Assembly: GCF_004403395.1 (NCBI RefSeq)
Contig: NZ_SOGN01000008.1
Coordinates: 124,001-188,000, forward strand
Length of the DNA: 64,000 bases
Origin: Cryobacterium cheniae
GTDB lineage: Bacteria; Actinomycetota; Actinomycetes; Actinomycetales; Microbacteriaceae
Reading direction: 5' to 3'
Below the pieces are notes generated by a model. That model saw nothing but the letters and a program-made list of their open reading frames with translations. It was not told the DNA's origin and did no database searches. This document shows positions 56,143-63,765 of this stretch, in pieces. The position numbers and the translations under genes were made by a program. Position 1 is the stretch's first letter. Each line of letters starts with the position of its first letter.

Positions 56143-56265
56143 GTGCCGGAACTCCTGGTGCGGGATGTTGAAGCCGGCCTCGCGTTCTGGTGCGGGTTGT
56201 GTGGATTTACCTCGTTATTCCCGGTCACCGATCCGGACGACTACCTGATTCGCTTCCCTAACCCA
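56143..56265 (+). pseudogene. Fragment of a glyoxalase/VOC-family gene
   Basis: The frame from GTG 56143 reads VPELLVRDVEAGLAFWCGLC and continues GFTSLFPVTDPDDYL, the first beta-alpha-beta unit of a glyoxalase/bleomycin-resistance (VOC) protein. After about 40 residues the similarity ends and the frame runs into the antisense of the regulator gene. The rest of the domain is missing. Confidence 0.6.
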
Positions 56266-56314
56266 CTCGAACGGCGTCCCGCAGATCGACAGTCCGGTAG
56301 TCCCACGGATGCGA

Positions 56315-57007
56315 TCAGGCGGCCGCCTCGGCGGCCGTCGGCAGATTCGCCAGGCGCCATTCCAGCATCCCCTCGTTCAATCGCGTCGCTCGACGGCCGC
56401 TCCGGTGCAGCACGCCGACGGCCTCGTAGGAGAGCACGCAGTACGCGCCGCGGCAATACGCGACAACCTCGCGGTCCGGCGCCAGCTCACCGAGTCGGTC
56501 ACTGAGTTCCTCGAGGGGAATGGAGAGGGCGCCGGGGATGTGCGCTGCCTGGTATTCCTGCCGTGGCCGCACATCCAGCACGGTGATCGTCCCCGCGGTC
56601 GCGCGTGCGAGAAGATCCTCCCGGCTGATTTCCTCCCGCGCCTCGCCGCCTCCCGCGTCGGGTTCATCGAGACCCAGGTAGGCGATGCGCTTGGATTCGA
56701 CGTCAGAAAGGTGGGTCTGCGCGACGGCGCGCACCAGGTTGAAGAGCCGGGCGATGTCGTCGCCGGCGAGCCGGTAGTGAATCCGGGTGCCCTCCCGGCG
56801 AGTGCTGACCAGACCGGCATGCTTGAGGGTTTGCAGATGGGCGGATGCGGTGGTCACTCCCAGCCCGGCCGCGTTCGCCAGCGATTCGACCGTGCGTTCG
56901 CCTTGGGCGAGCAGATCGACCAGCTCGAGACGTTTGCCGCTGCCGAGGGCCTTGCCGACCCGCGCGAATTCGTCGAACAGCGCTGATTTCTTCTCCCGAT
57001 CGCCCAT
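56315..57007 (-). CDS. ArsR family regulator fused to a rhodanese domain
   Basis: 230-residue two-domain protein. Residues 1 to about 105 are an ArsR winged helix (LANAAGLGVTTASAHLQTLK then HAGLVSTRREGTRIHYRLAG); residues about 120-225 are a rhodanese (VLDVRPRQEYQAAHIPGALS, active loop CRGAYC). The ArsR part has no cysteine at all, so neither the metal-binding ELCVCDL motif nor a persulfide-sensing Cys pair is present; both cysteines of the protein are in the rhodanese loop. Likely senses a sulfur species through that loop. Divergent from the MFS gene across a palindrome. Confidence 0.9.
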   Translation of the reverse strand: MGDREKKSALFDEFARVGKALGSGKRLELVDLLAQGERTVESLANAAGLGVTTASAHLQTLKHAGLVSTRREGTRIHYRLAGDDIARLFNLVRAVAQTHLSDVESKRIAYLGLDEPDAGGGEAREEISREDLLARATAGTITVLDVRPRQEYQAAHIPGALSIPLEELSDRLGELAPDREVVAYCRGAYCVLSYEAVGVLHRSGRRATRLNEGMLEWRLANLPTAAEAAA

Positions 57008-57031
57008 TCGCTTCCTCCCGGTTCACCTCAG

Positions 57032-57047
57032 ACTAGTATCTACTAGT
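57032..57047. promoter_or_regulatory. Palindromic operator between ArsR-rhodanese and MFS genes
   Basis: ACTAGTA-TC-TACTAGT, a perfect 7-bp inverted repeat with a 2-bp centre, 25 bases from the ArsR start and 65 bases from the MFS start. The position and form fit an ArsR-family operator that would control both genes. Confidence 0.75.
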
Positions 57048-57111
57048 AATCCATGGTTTTGTGGAATACCAATCACGCCCGCCGAGCGGGTTGCTCGCTG
57101 GAGACCGGACT

Positions 57112-58401
57112 ATGAGCCAGACGTCGAACACCGCCGATGACCGCAAGGGCGTGCCCCGTGGCATCGTCCTGGGCCTCCGGCAGAATTTCCCGCAGTTCCT
57201 GCTGCTCGTCGCGATCAACGCTCTGGTCGGTGGAACGCTCGGCCAGGAACGCACGGTGTTGCCGTTGCTGGCGGACGAGGTCTTCCAGCTCGACCGGTAC
57301 ACGGGTGCGCTGACCTTCATCCTCGCCTTCGGTCTGGCCAAGGCCGGCACCAACTATTTCGCCGGCACCCTTTCCGACCGGTACGGCCGCAAGCCGGTGC
57401 TGGTCGCGGGCTGGCTGATCGCCATCCCCGTTCCCCTCCTGCTCATCCTCGGCCCGACCTGGGGCTGGATCATCGCCGCCAACGTGATCCTCGGAATCAG
57501 CCAGGGACTGACCTGGTCGACCACCGTGGTCATGAAAATGGACCTCGTCGGCCCCAGCCGACGCGGCCTCGCCATGGGTTTCAACGAGGCGGCCGGCTAC
57601 CTCGGCGTCGCAGCCACGGCCCTGGCCAGCGGATACATCGCCGCCGAGTACGGGCTGCGGCCCGGCCCGTTCCTGCTCGGCGCGGCCTTCATCGCCCTGG
57701 GCCTCGGGCTCTCCGTCGTCTTCGTTCGCGAAACGCACCAGCACGCCAAAGTCGAGGCCGCCAATCACGAGTCCGTGCACGCCCATGCCGGCTCCCTCAG
57801 CAACGGCGAGGTGTTCACCCTGACCAGCTTCCGCGACCGGTCATTGTCCTCGATCAGCCAGGCCGGGATGGTCAACAACCTCAATGACGGCCTCGCCTGG
57901 GGGCTCTTCCCGATTCTCTTCGCCGCCGCGGGCCTCAGCATCGAACGCATCGGCATCCTGGCGGCCGTCTACCCGGCGGTCTGGGGCGCCGGGCAGCTCG
58001 TCACCGGCGGGCTGTCCGACCGGATCGGGCGCAAATGGCTGATCGTCGGGGGAATGATCGTGCAGGGCGTCGCCCTCGGCATGGTCGCCGCGGGGGACAC
58101 CTTCGGGGTCTGGCTGGCCGCCGCCATCCTGCTCGGGGCCGGAACCGCCATGGTCTACCCGACGCTGCTCGCCGCGATCGGCGATGTCGCCCACCCCGAA
58201 TGGCGGGCACGCTCGGTGGGGGCCTACCGGTTGTGGCGTGACGGGGGTTTCGCCGTGGGCGCGCTGCTCTCCGGCCTGCTCGCCGACGCCTTCGGCATCC
58301 CCACCGCGGTCGCCGTGGTCGCGGCGCTGACCGCGGCGTCCGGACTCGTCGTGGCCGTGCGGATGCGCGGAGACGACCACCTCCGAACGAGCACCCGCTG
58401 A
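57112..58401 (+). CDS. MFS transporter
   Basis: 429-residue major facilitator with about twelve membrane segments. The loop 2-3 signature is GTLSDRYGRKPVLVAGW and its second-half copy is GGLSDRIGRKWLIVGG. A His-rich cytoplasmic loop (ETHQHAKVEAANHESVHAHA) lies between the two halves, which could bind metal. ATG 57112 follows CTGGAG. It is divergent from the ArsR-rhodanese regulator and probably exports what that regulator senses; the substrate is unknown. Confidence 0.87.
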   Translation: MSQTSNTADDRKGVPRGIVLGLRQNFPQFLLLVAINALVGGTLGQERTVLPLLADEVFQLDRYTGALTFILAFGLAKAGTNYFAGTLSDRYGRKPVLVAGWLIAIPVPLLLILGPTWGWIIAANVILGISQGLTWSTTVVMKMDLVGPSRRGLAMGFNEAAGYLGVAATALASGYIAAEYGLRPGPFLLGAAFIALGLGLSVVFVRETHQHAKVEAANHESVHAHAGSLSNGEVFTLTSFRDRSLSSISQAGMVNNLNDGLAWGLFPILFAAAGLSIERIGILAAVYPAVWGAGQLVTGGLSDRIGRKWLIVGGMIVQGVALGMVAAGDTFGVWLAAAILLGAGTAMVYPTLLAAIGDVAHPEWRARSVGAYRLWRDGGFAVGALLSGLLADAFGIPTAVAVVAALTAASGLVVAVRMRGDDHLRTSTR

Positions 58402-58424
58402 GGCGCGGTCCGTGCCATTCGCTC

Positions 58425-58994
58425 CTAGACGGACTTCTGGGAGTCCGGCAGCGCGGAGTGGCGTTCCCCGCGCTTCGGCGGCACGTACGTGCAGGTGTCA
58501 CCGGCGCACAGCTGCGGTTTCTGCTTCGCAAACGCCCGCTGCAACTCGCAGCCCAGGCAGATGCCGAACGCACTCTCGATGAACAGCAGCGACAGGCAGA
58601 GGCTGCACAGGGCGAGGGTGAGGCCGTCGCCGACGTTGAGGAATCCCATCACTGCGCACGAGATGAATGCCATGACCAGGCCGAATGACCAGGCCAGCTT
58701 CTTCTGGGATGCGCCCACCCATTCCGGCCTTTGGGCTCGCACCAGCAGCGAGCCCACGATCAGGCTCGGGGTGTACTTCGTGCCGACGAAGAGACGGAAG
58801 GTCATGTCGAACATGAAGATCGCGCCGAACATGCGCAGCGGTCGAAAGTCGTCCGTGAGCGCGGCGACCATGAAGGCGATGATGCCGCCGAGGAACAAGA
58901 GGCCGGCGGATGCCCGCACCGCTCGTTCGTTGACCACGGGGATGTCGATTCCGTCGACGAACTCGCCGATGACCGGCGGGTCCTGGGTCGTCAT
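58425..58994 (-). CDS. DUF4395 domain membrane protein
   Basis: 189-residue protein with about four membrane segments. The DUF4395 landmarks are visible: VNERAVRASAGLLFLGGIIA at the start and FGICLGCELQRAF with a CxxC near residue 150. A further C-x4-C (QLCAGDTCTYV) lies in the tail. Members often sit with rhodanese or thioredoxin genes; function unknown. ATGA overlap with the gene upstream. Confidence 0.85.
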   Translation of the reverse strand: MTTQDPPVIGEFVDGIDIPVVNERAVRASAGLLFLGGIIAFMVAALTDDFRPLRMFGAIFMFDMTFRLFVGTKYTPSLIVGSLLVRAQRPEWVGASQKKLAWSFGLVMAFISCAVMGFLNVGDGLTLALCSLCLSLLFIESAFGICLGCELQRAFAKQKPQLCAGDTCTYVPPKRGERHSALPDSQKSV

Positions 58995-59353
58995 GATGTC
59001 GTCCCCTGCAGTGTTGAAATCTCGCTCATGGCCTGGATGCCTCCGGCGCGGTACGCCTCCCAGTCGCGGTCCTGGCCAGCGCCGGGCATCACCTGGTCCG
59101 CCCAGCGGACCGTCAGGGCGGTTGCCTCGGCCTTGACCTGTCCGGTATCGGTGCCGTCGATGATGCGGCGTGACAGCTCACCGAGTGCCGCCACTTTCCC
59201 CTCCTGGAACTTGGCGGCGGGGTGTGAGCGACCGTCCTTCGCCAGGGCACACGATGTCGTGTCGCCGAGCAACCTCGACCATTCGTGTGCCGCTTGCGTT
59301 CGGGCGCGCAGTATCTCGGTCCGGGTTAGGTCTGTGGGCCCGTCAGCTGCCAT
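58991..59353 (-). CDS. Hypothetical protein
   Basis: 120-residue soluble protein, no recognised domain. Helical: TEILRARTQAAHEWSRLLGD, then AKFQEGKVAALGELSRRIID. One cysteine (TTSCALAK). ATG 59353 lies inside the end of the Cys-rich gene; an ORF extending further upstream only mirrors that gene. Coupled to DUF4395 by ATGA. Confidence 0.65.
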   Translation of the reverse strand: MAADGPTDLTRTEILRARTQAAHEWSRLLGDTTSCALAKDGRSHPAAKFQEGKVAALGELSRRIIDGTDTGQVKAEATALTVRWADQVMPGAGQDRDWEAYRAGGIQAMSEISTLQGTTS

Positions 59354-59468
59354 TACGGCACGTGCAGCGATCGGACTCCGCCACTCCGTACAGTGCATCC
59401 TCGATGTGCTGGCCGCAGCCGTCCCAGGTCGCCTTTTTGCAGTTTGAACACGTGATCTGGTAGCACAT
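59343..59468 (-). CDS. Small Cys-rich protein
   Basis: 41-residue protein starting MCYQITCSNCKKATWDGCGQ and ending RCTCRNGS, with six cysteines and a His in GCGQHI. A zinc-ribbon-like or sulfur-binding mini-protein; similar tiny proteins occur in many actinobacteria (from memory). Good site GGAAGAGG seven bases before ATG 59468. First gene of the DUF4395 operon and directly downstream of the ATACCCC palindrome. Confidence 0.75.
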   Translation of the reverse strand: MCYQITCSNCKKATWDGCGQHIEDALYGVAESDRCTCRNGS

Positions 59469-59504
59469 GGTTTCCTCTTCCTGTGTCGGTGGAATGAGAC
59501 TAAC

Positions 59505-59520
59505 ATACCCCCAGGGGTAT
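59505..59520 (-). promoter_or_regulatory. CsoR/CstR-type palindrome upstream of the Cys-rich - DUF4395 operon
   Basis: ATACCCC-CA-GGGGTAT is a perfect 7-bp inverted repeat of the form bound by CsoR-family copper or persulfide sensors. On the minus strand a TTGCAC -35-like box precedes it and TATGTT overlaps its end, so it sits within the promoter. No CsoR-type gene is in the window. Confidence 0.65.
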
Positions 59521-59532
59521 TGGTGCAACCAG

Positions 59533-59566
59533 AAAAAAGGTGGACAGAGAATCCTCTGCCCACCTT
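59533..59566 (-). terminator. Terminator of the PTS gene
   Basis: AAGGTGG (59537-59543) and CAGAG (59545-59549) pair with CTCTG (59554-59558) and CCACCTT (59560-59566), with one A-C mismatch. On the minus strand the hairpin is followed by TTTTTT (59538-59533), a textbook rho-independent terminator directly after the PTS stop codon. Confidence 0.9.
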
Positions 59567-59581
59567 CTGACTTGAGGTGTC

Positions 59582-61624
59582 CTACTTGGCGGTCACCGTG
59601 ATGAGAGGGCTTCCGACCTCGACCTGGCCAGACGCTGCCTGGTCGACCGATCCGAACTTCTTCGGGTTGGTCACAAGCACCGGGGTCACCAGCGAGTAGC
59701 CGGCATCCTCGATCACCTTGCGGTCGAAGGTCACCAGCGGAGTGCCCGCCTCAACCCGGTCGCCCGCGGCCACCTTGACGGTGAACCCCTTGCCGGCCAG
59801 GTTAACGGTGTCGATGCCCACGTGAATGAGCATTTCAACCCCGCTGTCGAGGCGCAGCCCGAAGGCATGGCCTGTCGCCTGAGCGACGAGGACCTTGCCG
59901 GCAGCAGGTGCGTACACGGTGTCCTCGGTCGGATCAACTCCGACACCCAGCCCGACGATGCCCTTACTGAACACGGGGTCCGGGATATCGGCGAGAGGTA
60001 CGACGATGCCTGCGATGGGCGAACCGACCGTCGCGAGAACGGTGGCGACCGCAGTGGCGGTGGCCGTGCCTGTGCTTGACGCACCGGCAACCATCGGTGC
60101 GGCGATGTCAGAGACAGGAGGTGTCTCCTCGCTCGCGATGGTTCCCGCAGCCTGAGCCGCGGCGAATTCCGCCTTCTGCTCGGGCGTCTTGTAGCCGGAG
60201 AGGATGACGAGGACCATCGCGGTGATGAAGGACGCGCCAACAGCGCCGGCGTAGAGCGGGATGTTGTCGAACGCGGGGATGGTCAACAGCGAGGTGAAGA
60301 CGAATGCACTGGTCTTCACGCCGCCGCCGAGGCCGAGGATGACGCCACCGACGAGGCAGCCCACGAGCATCCGCGGGTAGATGCGCTTGAATCTCAGGTG
60401 GATGCCGTACAGCGAGGGTTCCGAAATGCCACCCAGGAGACCGGCCGCCAGTGCGCCTGTCGCCGTCTGCTTCATCTGGCGGTCCTTCTCGCGGATGGAC
60501 AGGAACAGCACGCCGGCGGTTGCGCCGAAGCACGCGAAGTTCCAGGCGCCCATGGGGCCCTGGATGAAGTCATAGCCGAGGGACTGGATGTTGAGCAGCA
60601 TGATGGCGTTCAGCGGCCAGTGCAGTCCGAGAGGAACCATGAACGGGTAGGCCAGCGGGATGACGACCGCGAAGATGAACGGCGAGAAGTCGTTGATCGA
60701 CTTGAGGAAGTTACCGAGAGCAGCACCTCCGTACACGCCCATCGGGCCGATCAGGAAGGCGGTCAGCGGGATCATGATGAGCATGCTGAGGAACGGCACG
60801 AAAATCAGCTGAACGCTGGACGGAATGATCTTCTTCAGGTACTTGGTCAGCAGGCCGAGCACGACCGCCATGATCAGCGGCGGGAACACCTGCGAGCTGT
60901 AGTCGGTGACGGTCAGCGGAAGCCCGAAGATCTGCACAACGGCTGCCTTGCCGCCGAAGACGGTCTCGGCACCGTCGGTGAGTCCCAGCGCGTTGAAGCC
61001 GGGGAGCATGACGACGGCCATGATGCCGAAACCGACCCAGGGGTCAGCGCCGAGGCGCTTGGACGCGTTGTAGGCGACCATCAGCGGCAGGAAGACGAAA
61101 ACGCCCTGCCACATCAGGTTGACGAAGGCCCAGGACGGGTCAAGGGTGACGCCTGGTGCGTTCCACGAGGGGATGACTCCGAGGGTTGCCATCAGTGCCA
61201 TGAACGTGATGAACAGGGATGCGCCGAGCAGTGCTCCCAGGATCGGGCGGAAGGAGTCCGACAGGATCTCGAAGAACGTGTCCAGCCAGGCGAACTTTCC
61301 GCGTGGACCCTTCGCGCGTTCAGCAGCCTTCACATCGGCGGCGGTATCACCCGTGCCGTGGTCACCGGCGTGCTTCTTCATTGCGGGTAGCGCCATAATG
61401 TCGTTGTATACGGTCTCAACGGCTCCGCCGATGACAACCTGGTAGCGATTGCCGGTCTGGGGAACAGCACCGAGTACGAGAGGAACCGCCTCGACGGCCG
61501 CTTGGTCGATCCCCGATGCATCCTTCAGCGTGAAACGCAGCCGGGTGGCACAGTGGGTGAGGCCGACGACGTTTTCGGCCCCTCCAATACTCGTAATTAT
61601 GTCTGCAGCGGGTTTCGATGCCAC
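59582..61624 (-). CDS. PTS beta-glucoside-type permease, EIIBCA
   Basis: 680-residue phosphotransferase permease with domain order B-C-A, as in BglF. EIIB: phosphorylated Cys at residue 25 (GLTHCATRLRF). EIIC: about ten membrane segments with GGISEPSLYGI, the sugar-site motif of the Glc superfamily. EIIA: VYAPAAGKVL and the phosphorylated His in EMLIHVGIDTVNL. It imports and phosphorylates a sugar; beta-glucosides, trehalose or sucrose are candidates. No glycosidase or antiterminator gene is next to it. GTG 61624 follows GGAGTCCAAG. Confidence 0.93.
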   Translation of the reverse strand: MASKPAADIITSIGGAENVVGLTHCATRLRFTLKDASGIDQAAVEAVPLVLGAVPQTGNRYQVVIGGAVETVYNDIMALPAMKKHAGDHGTGDTAADVKAAERAKGPRGKFAWLDTFFEILSDSFRPILGALLGASLFITFMALMATLGVIPSWNAPGVTLDPSWAFVNLMWQGVFVFLPLMVAYNASKRLGADPWVGFGIMAVVMLPGFNALGLTDGAETVFGGKAAVVQIFGLPLTVTDYSSQVFPPLIMAVVLGLLTKYLKKIIPSSVQLIFVPFLSMLIMIPLTAFLIGPMGVYGGAALGNFLKSINDFSPFIFAVVIPLAYPFMVPLGLHWPLNAIMLLNIQSLGYDFIQGPMGAWNFACFGATAGVLFLSIREKDRQMKQTATGALAAGLLGGISEPSLYGIHLRFKRIYPRMLVGCLVGGVILGLGGGVKTSAFVFTSLLTIPAFDNIPLYAGAVGASFITAMVLVILSGYKTPEQKAEFAAAQAAGTIASEETPPVSDIAAPMVAGASSTGTATATAVATVLATVGSPIAGIVVPLADIPDPVFSKGIVGLGVGVDPTEDTVYAPAAGKVLVAQATGHAFGLRLDSGVEMLIHVGIDTVNLAGKGFTVKVAAGDRVEAGTPLVTFDRKVIEDAGYSLVTPVLVTNPKKFGSVDQAASGQVEVGSPLITVTAK

Positions 61625-61717
61625 CTTGGACTCCTTCTGGTGTTGATGCGGAACGTATGATTCCCGCTTGTTACAGCGCAGCGCAGCGCGATGGCTGATG
61701 AACGTATTTTTTACACG

Positions 61718-61734
61718 TATCGTTAGCAATGATA
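61718..61734. promoter_or_regulatory. Imperfect palindrome upstream of the PTS gene
   Basis: TATCGTTAGCAATGATA (17 bp; 6 of 8 positions symmetrical) lies 94 bases upstream of the PTS GTG, near a -35-like TTATCA and a TAAAAA -10 on the minus strand. LacI or GntR regulators bind sites of this kind. The rest of 61625-61909 shows nothing else, apart from a short CAGCG tandem at about 61674-61690. Confidence 0.4.
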
Positions 61735-61909
61735 ACGGATATTTTGGCCACCCGATCGAGCGCACATGCGCCCTCGATGGGCCACGGAGGGGATTGTGCC
61801 CCAGCGCGACTGGGACGTGTCGGTGACCGGGCGAGTCGGGGAAAGAGGAACACGTCTGTCATCCCGAGCCGTTCTGGTGTATCGCGGACGGCGCACATAG
61901 GTTGGTTCC

Positions 61910-62572
61910 ATGTCCAAACCGATTGAAGAGCTGTGGCCACCCTTCGGGCTGCGAATCACTTGCGGACCGGTGACTCTGTCTCCTGTTCGAGACGCTGACC
62001 TGCCCGAACTCGATGCGTTGGTCGGGGCCGGCATCCACGTGCCGACGGAGATGCCCTTCTTCTTCCCGTGGACCGTGGGTTCCCCGGGGGAGGTTCGCCG
62101 GAGGCTCCTGCAGTACCACTGGGCCCAACGAGCAGAGATGTCACCGGCATCCTGGACGCTCGAGACCACGGTTCGTTTCGAGGGTGAGATCGTCGGTTGC
62201 CAGAGCATCTCGACCAGGGACTACCTCGTCACGAGAACAGGGGAGACGGGCTCGTGGCTCGGCATGAAGCACCACGGCCGAGGGATCGGCACGGTCATGC
62301 GTCAGGCGCTCTGCGCCTTCATGTTCGATCACCTGGACGCGGCCGAGGTCACCTCAGCGGCATTCGTTGACAATGCTGCTTCGCTCGCTGTGTCGAGAAA
62401 AGTCGGGTACCGGGAGAACGGGGTCGGCCGGCTCAAAAGGCGCGACGGCGAGATGGCTTTGAACCAGAAATTGGTTCTGACTGCCGACACCCTGAAGCGC
62501 GCCGACCCCGTGGAAGTCGAAGGGGCACTCCAGCTCCGCACGTTCCTCGGCCTGAACGGACCCGATCAATGA
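61910..62572 (+). CDS. GNAT family N-acetyltransferase (RimJ/RimL type)
   Basis: 220-residue acetyltransferase. VTLSPVRDADLPELDALVGA starts the domain; WLGMKHHGRGIGTVMRQALC is motif A with the acetyl-CoA loop H-G-R-G-I-G; SAAFVDNAASLAVSRKVGYR is motif B. This arrangement is the RimJ/RimL-like class. Target unknown. ATG 61910; ribosome-binding site weak. Confidence 0.85.
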   Translation: MSKPIEELWPPFGLRITCGPVTLSPVRDADLPELDALVGAGIHVPTEMPFFFPWTVGSPGEVRRRLLQYHWAQRAEMSPASWTLETTVRFEGEIVGCQSISTRDYLVTRTGETGSWLGMKHHGRGIGTVMRQALCAFMFDHLDAAEVTSAAFVDNAASLAVSRKVGYRENGVGRLKRRDGEMALNQKLVLTADTLKRADPVEVEGALQLRTFLGLNGPDQ

Positions 62573-62649
62573 TCAGAGAATTGTCCTCGACAATGCGGGT
62601 TTGATCTTGTTCTTCACAGGACGCTTGTGGGTGAGCGGATGCCGCGTTG

Positions 62650-63109
62650 AATGTCGGTGGCCGGGCCCTCGCCGACGAGCTCCCGGCCACCCCGGGCAGC
62701 GTTGGCCACGGGCGAGATCAGTTTCCAGCATGAGCGCGGTGATCAACCATGCGTGGTCGGTGCCGGCCGAGGCCAGGCCAGGGTTCGAGGCGGCGGTGCT
62801 GAAGTCGGCGGGCACGGTGACGGCGTCGAAGTTGAAGCGGCCGGGGCGCCGAGCTTCACCCGCATCCTGGTGCACCCGGAGATCGGGGCGGTGCTCTCGA
62901 TCGGCCGCGACCGGTACACGGTGCCGAAAGAGCTGAAACGATTCCTGTGGCGGGTGTTGCACCTCGGCGACGGATTGCTGCAGTGGACGTCACCGACCGG
63001 GCGCACGTTCGTGAGCGAGCCGGCCACGGTCATCCGCTCGGCGTCGACCAAACCGCCGCCCGCCTCGCCCGCCCCGGGAACCGGGTCAGAGGTGCCCGCG
63101 CCGTTCTGA
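62650..63109 (+). pseudogene. DUF222/HNH endonuclease remnant lacking the HNH module
   Basis: Pieces of the family appear in three frames: ADELPATP, then INHAWSVPAEARPGFEAAVL, then HPEIGAVLSIGRDRYTVPK, which corresponds to HPETGVVLSVGRTRYKVPK of the intact copy at 23278-24642. The frame then jumps from ELKRFLW directly to GLLQWTSPTGRTFVSEPAT. The intact protein has about 50-55 residues there, exactly the HNH core. Two or more frameshifts upstream add to the loss. Confidence 0.8.
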
Positions 63110-63628
63110 CGAGGCGCGCAGCAGAAACGCGAAAAGGACAAGGAGTGCTCCCGTGAACCAGCCGCCGAGCGGGGCGCCCACCGGCAGCCACAGGAGAAGC
63201 AGGACTCCGACCAAAATCAGGAGTCCGGCGAGCACGGCGAAGAGTCGCATCCCGTAGAGGAAGACGAACGGCAGATAGTGCGCACCGACGATGATCATGC
63301 TGGCCGGGAAGAACAGATTCGGTTCGGTCAGTCCCACGACCACGGCCACGAGCATGCCGGCGGGGACGGTGAATGCAATCTGGGTGGCGAGCGCGGCCAT
63401 CGGGTGGCCCTTCGGTAACGCCGCGGGCCCACCGGCGGCGCGAAGAGCGAGCGTCGTCAGGGGAAAAATCAGCATCCCACCCAGGAACAGGGTCGTGATC
63501 GACGCACCCGGCGACACCCAACTCGCCACGGCTGCTGCGATCAGCCACAAAGTACCTGAAACCAACTGCCCGACGAAGCCGCCGCGGTAGACACGTCGCA
63601 CGTCGGCCTGAGCCTCATCAATTCGCAT
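63086..63628 (-). CDS. DUF7010-like membrane protein
   Basis: 180-residue protein with five or six membrane segments. RIDEAQADVRRVYRGGFVGQ at the N-terminus, LPKGHPMAALATQIAFTVP and IIVGAHYLPFVFLYGMRLFA are conserved in a family I know as DUF7010 (from memory); function unknown. ATG 63628. Its 3' end overlaps the DUF222 pseudogene by 24 bases on the other strand. Confidence 0.7.
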   Translation of the reverse strand: MRIDEAQADVRRVYRGGFVGQLVSGTLWLIAAAVASWVSPGASITTLFLGGMLIFPLTTLALRAAGGPAALPKGHPMAALATQIAFTVPAGMLVAVVVGLTEPNLFFPASMIIVGAHYLPFVFLYGMRLFAVLAGLLILVGVLLLLWLPVGAPLGGWFTGALLVLFAFLLRASSERRGHL

Positions 63629-63765
63629 GACGGCATCGTCCCACGGCGACGGAACGTGCCACGATTGGCCTAGCAGAACGGGAGATACGTGATGGTTCAG
63701 TTTTGTTTTCCAGAACACCTGCGGCACCTGTGCAGACGATCCCGTCTCGGAATGGTCGGGTAGCC

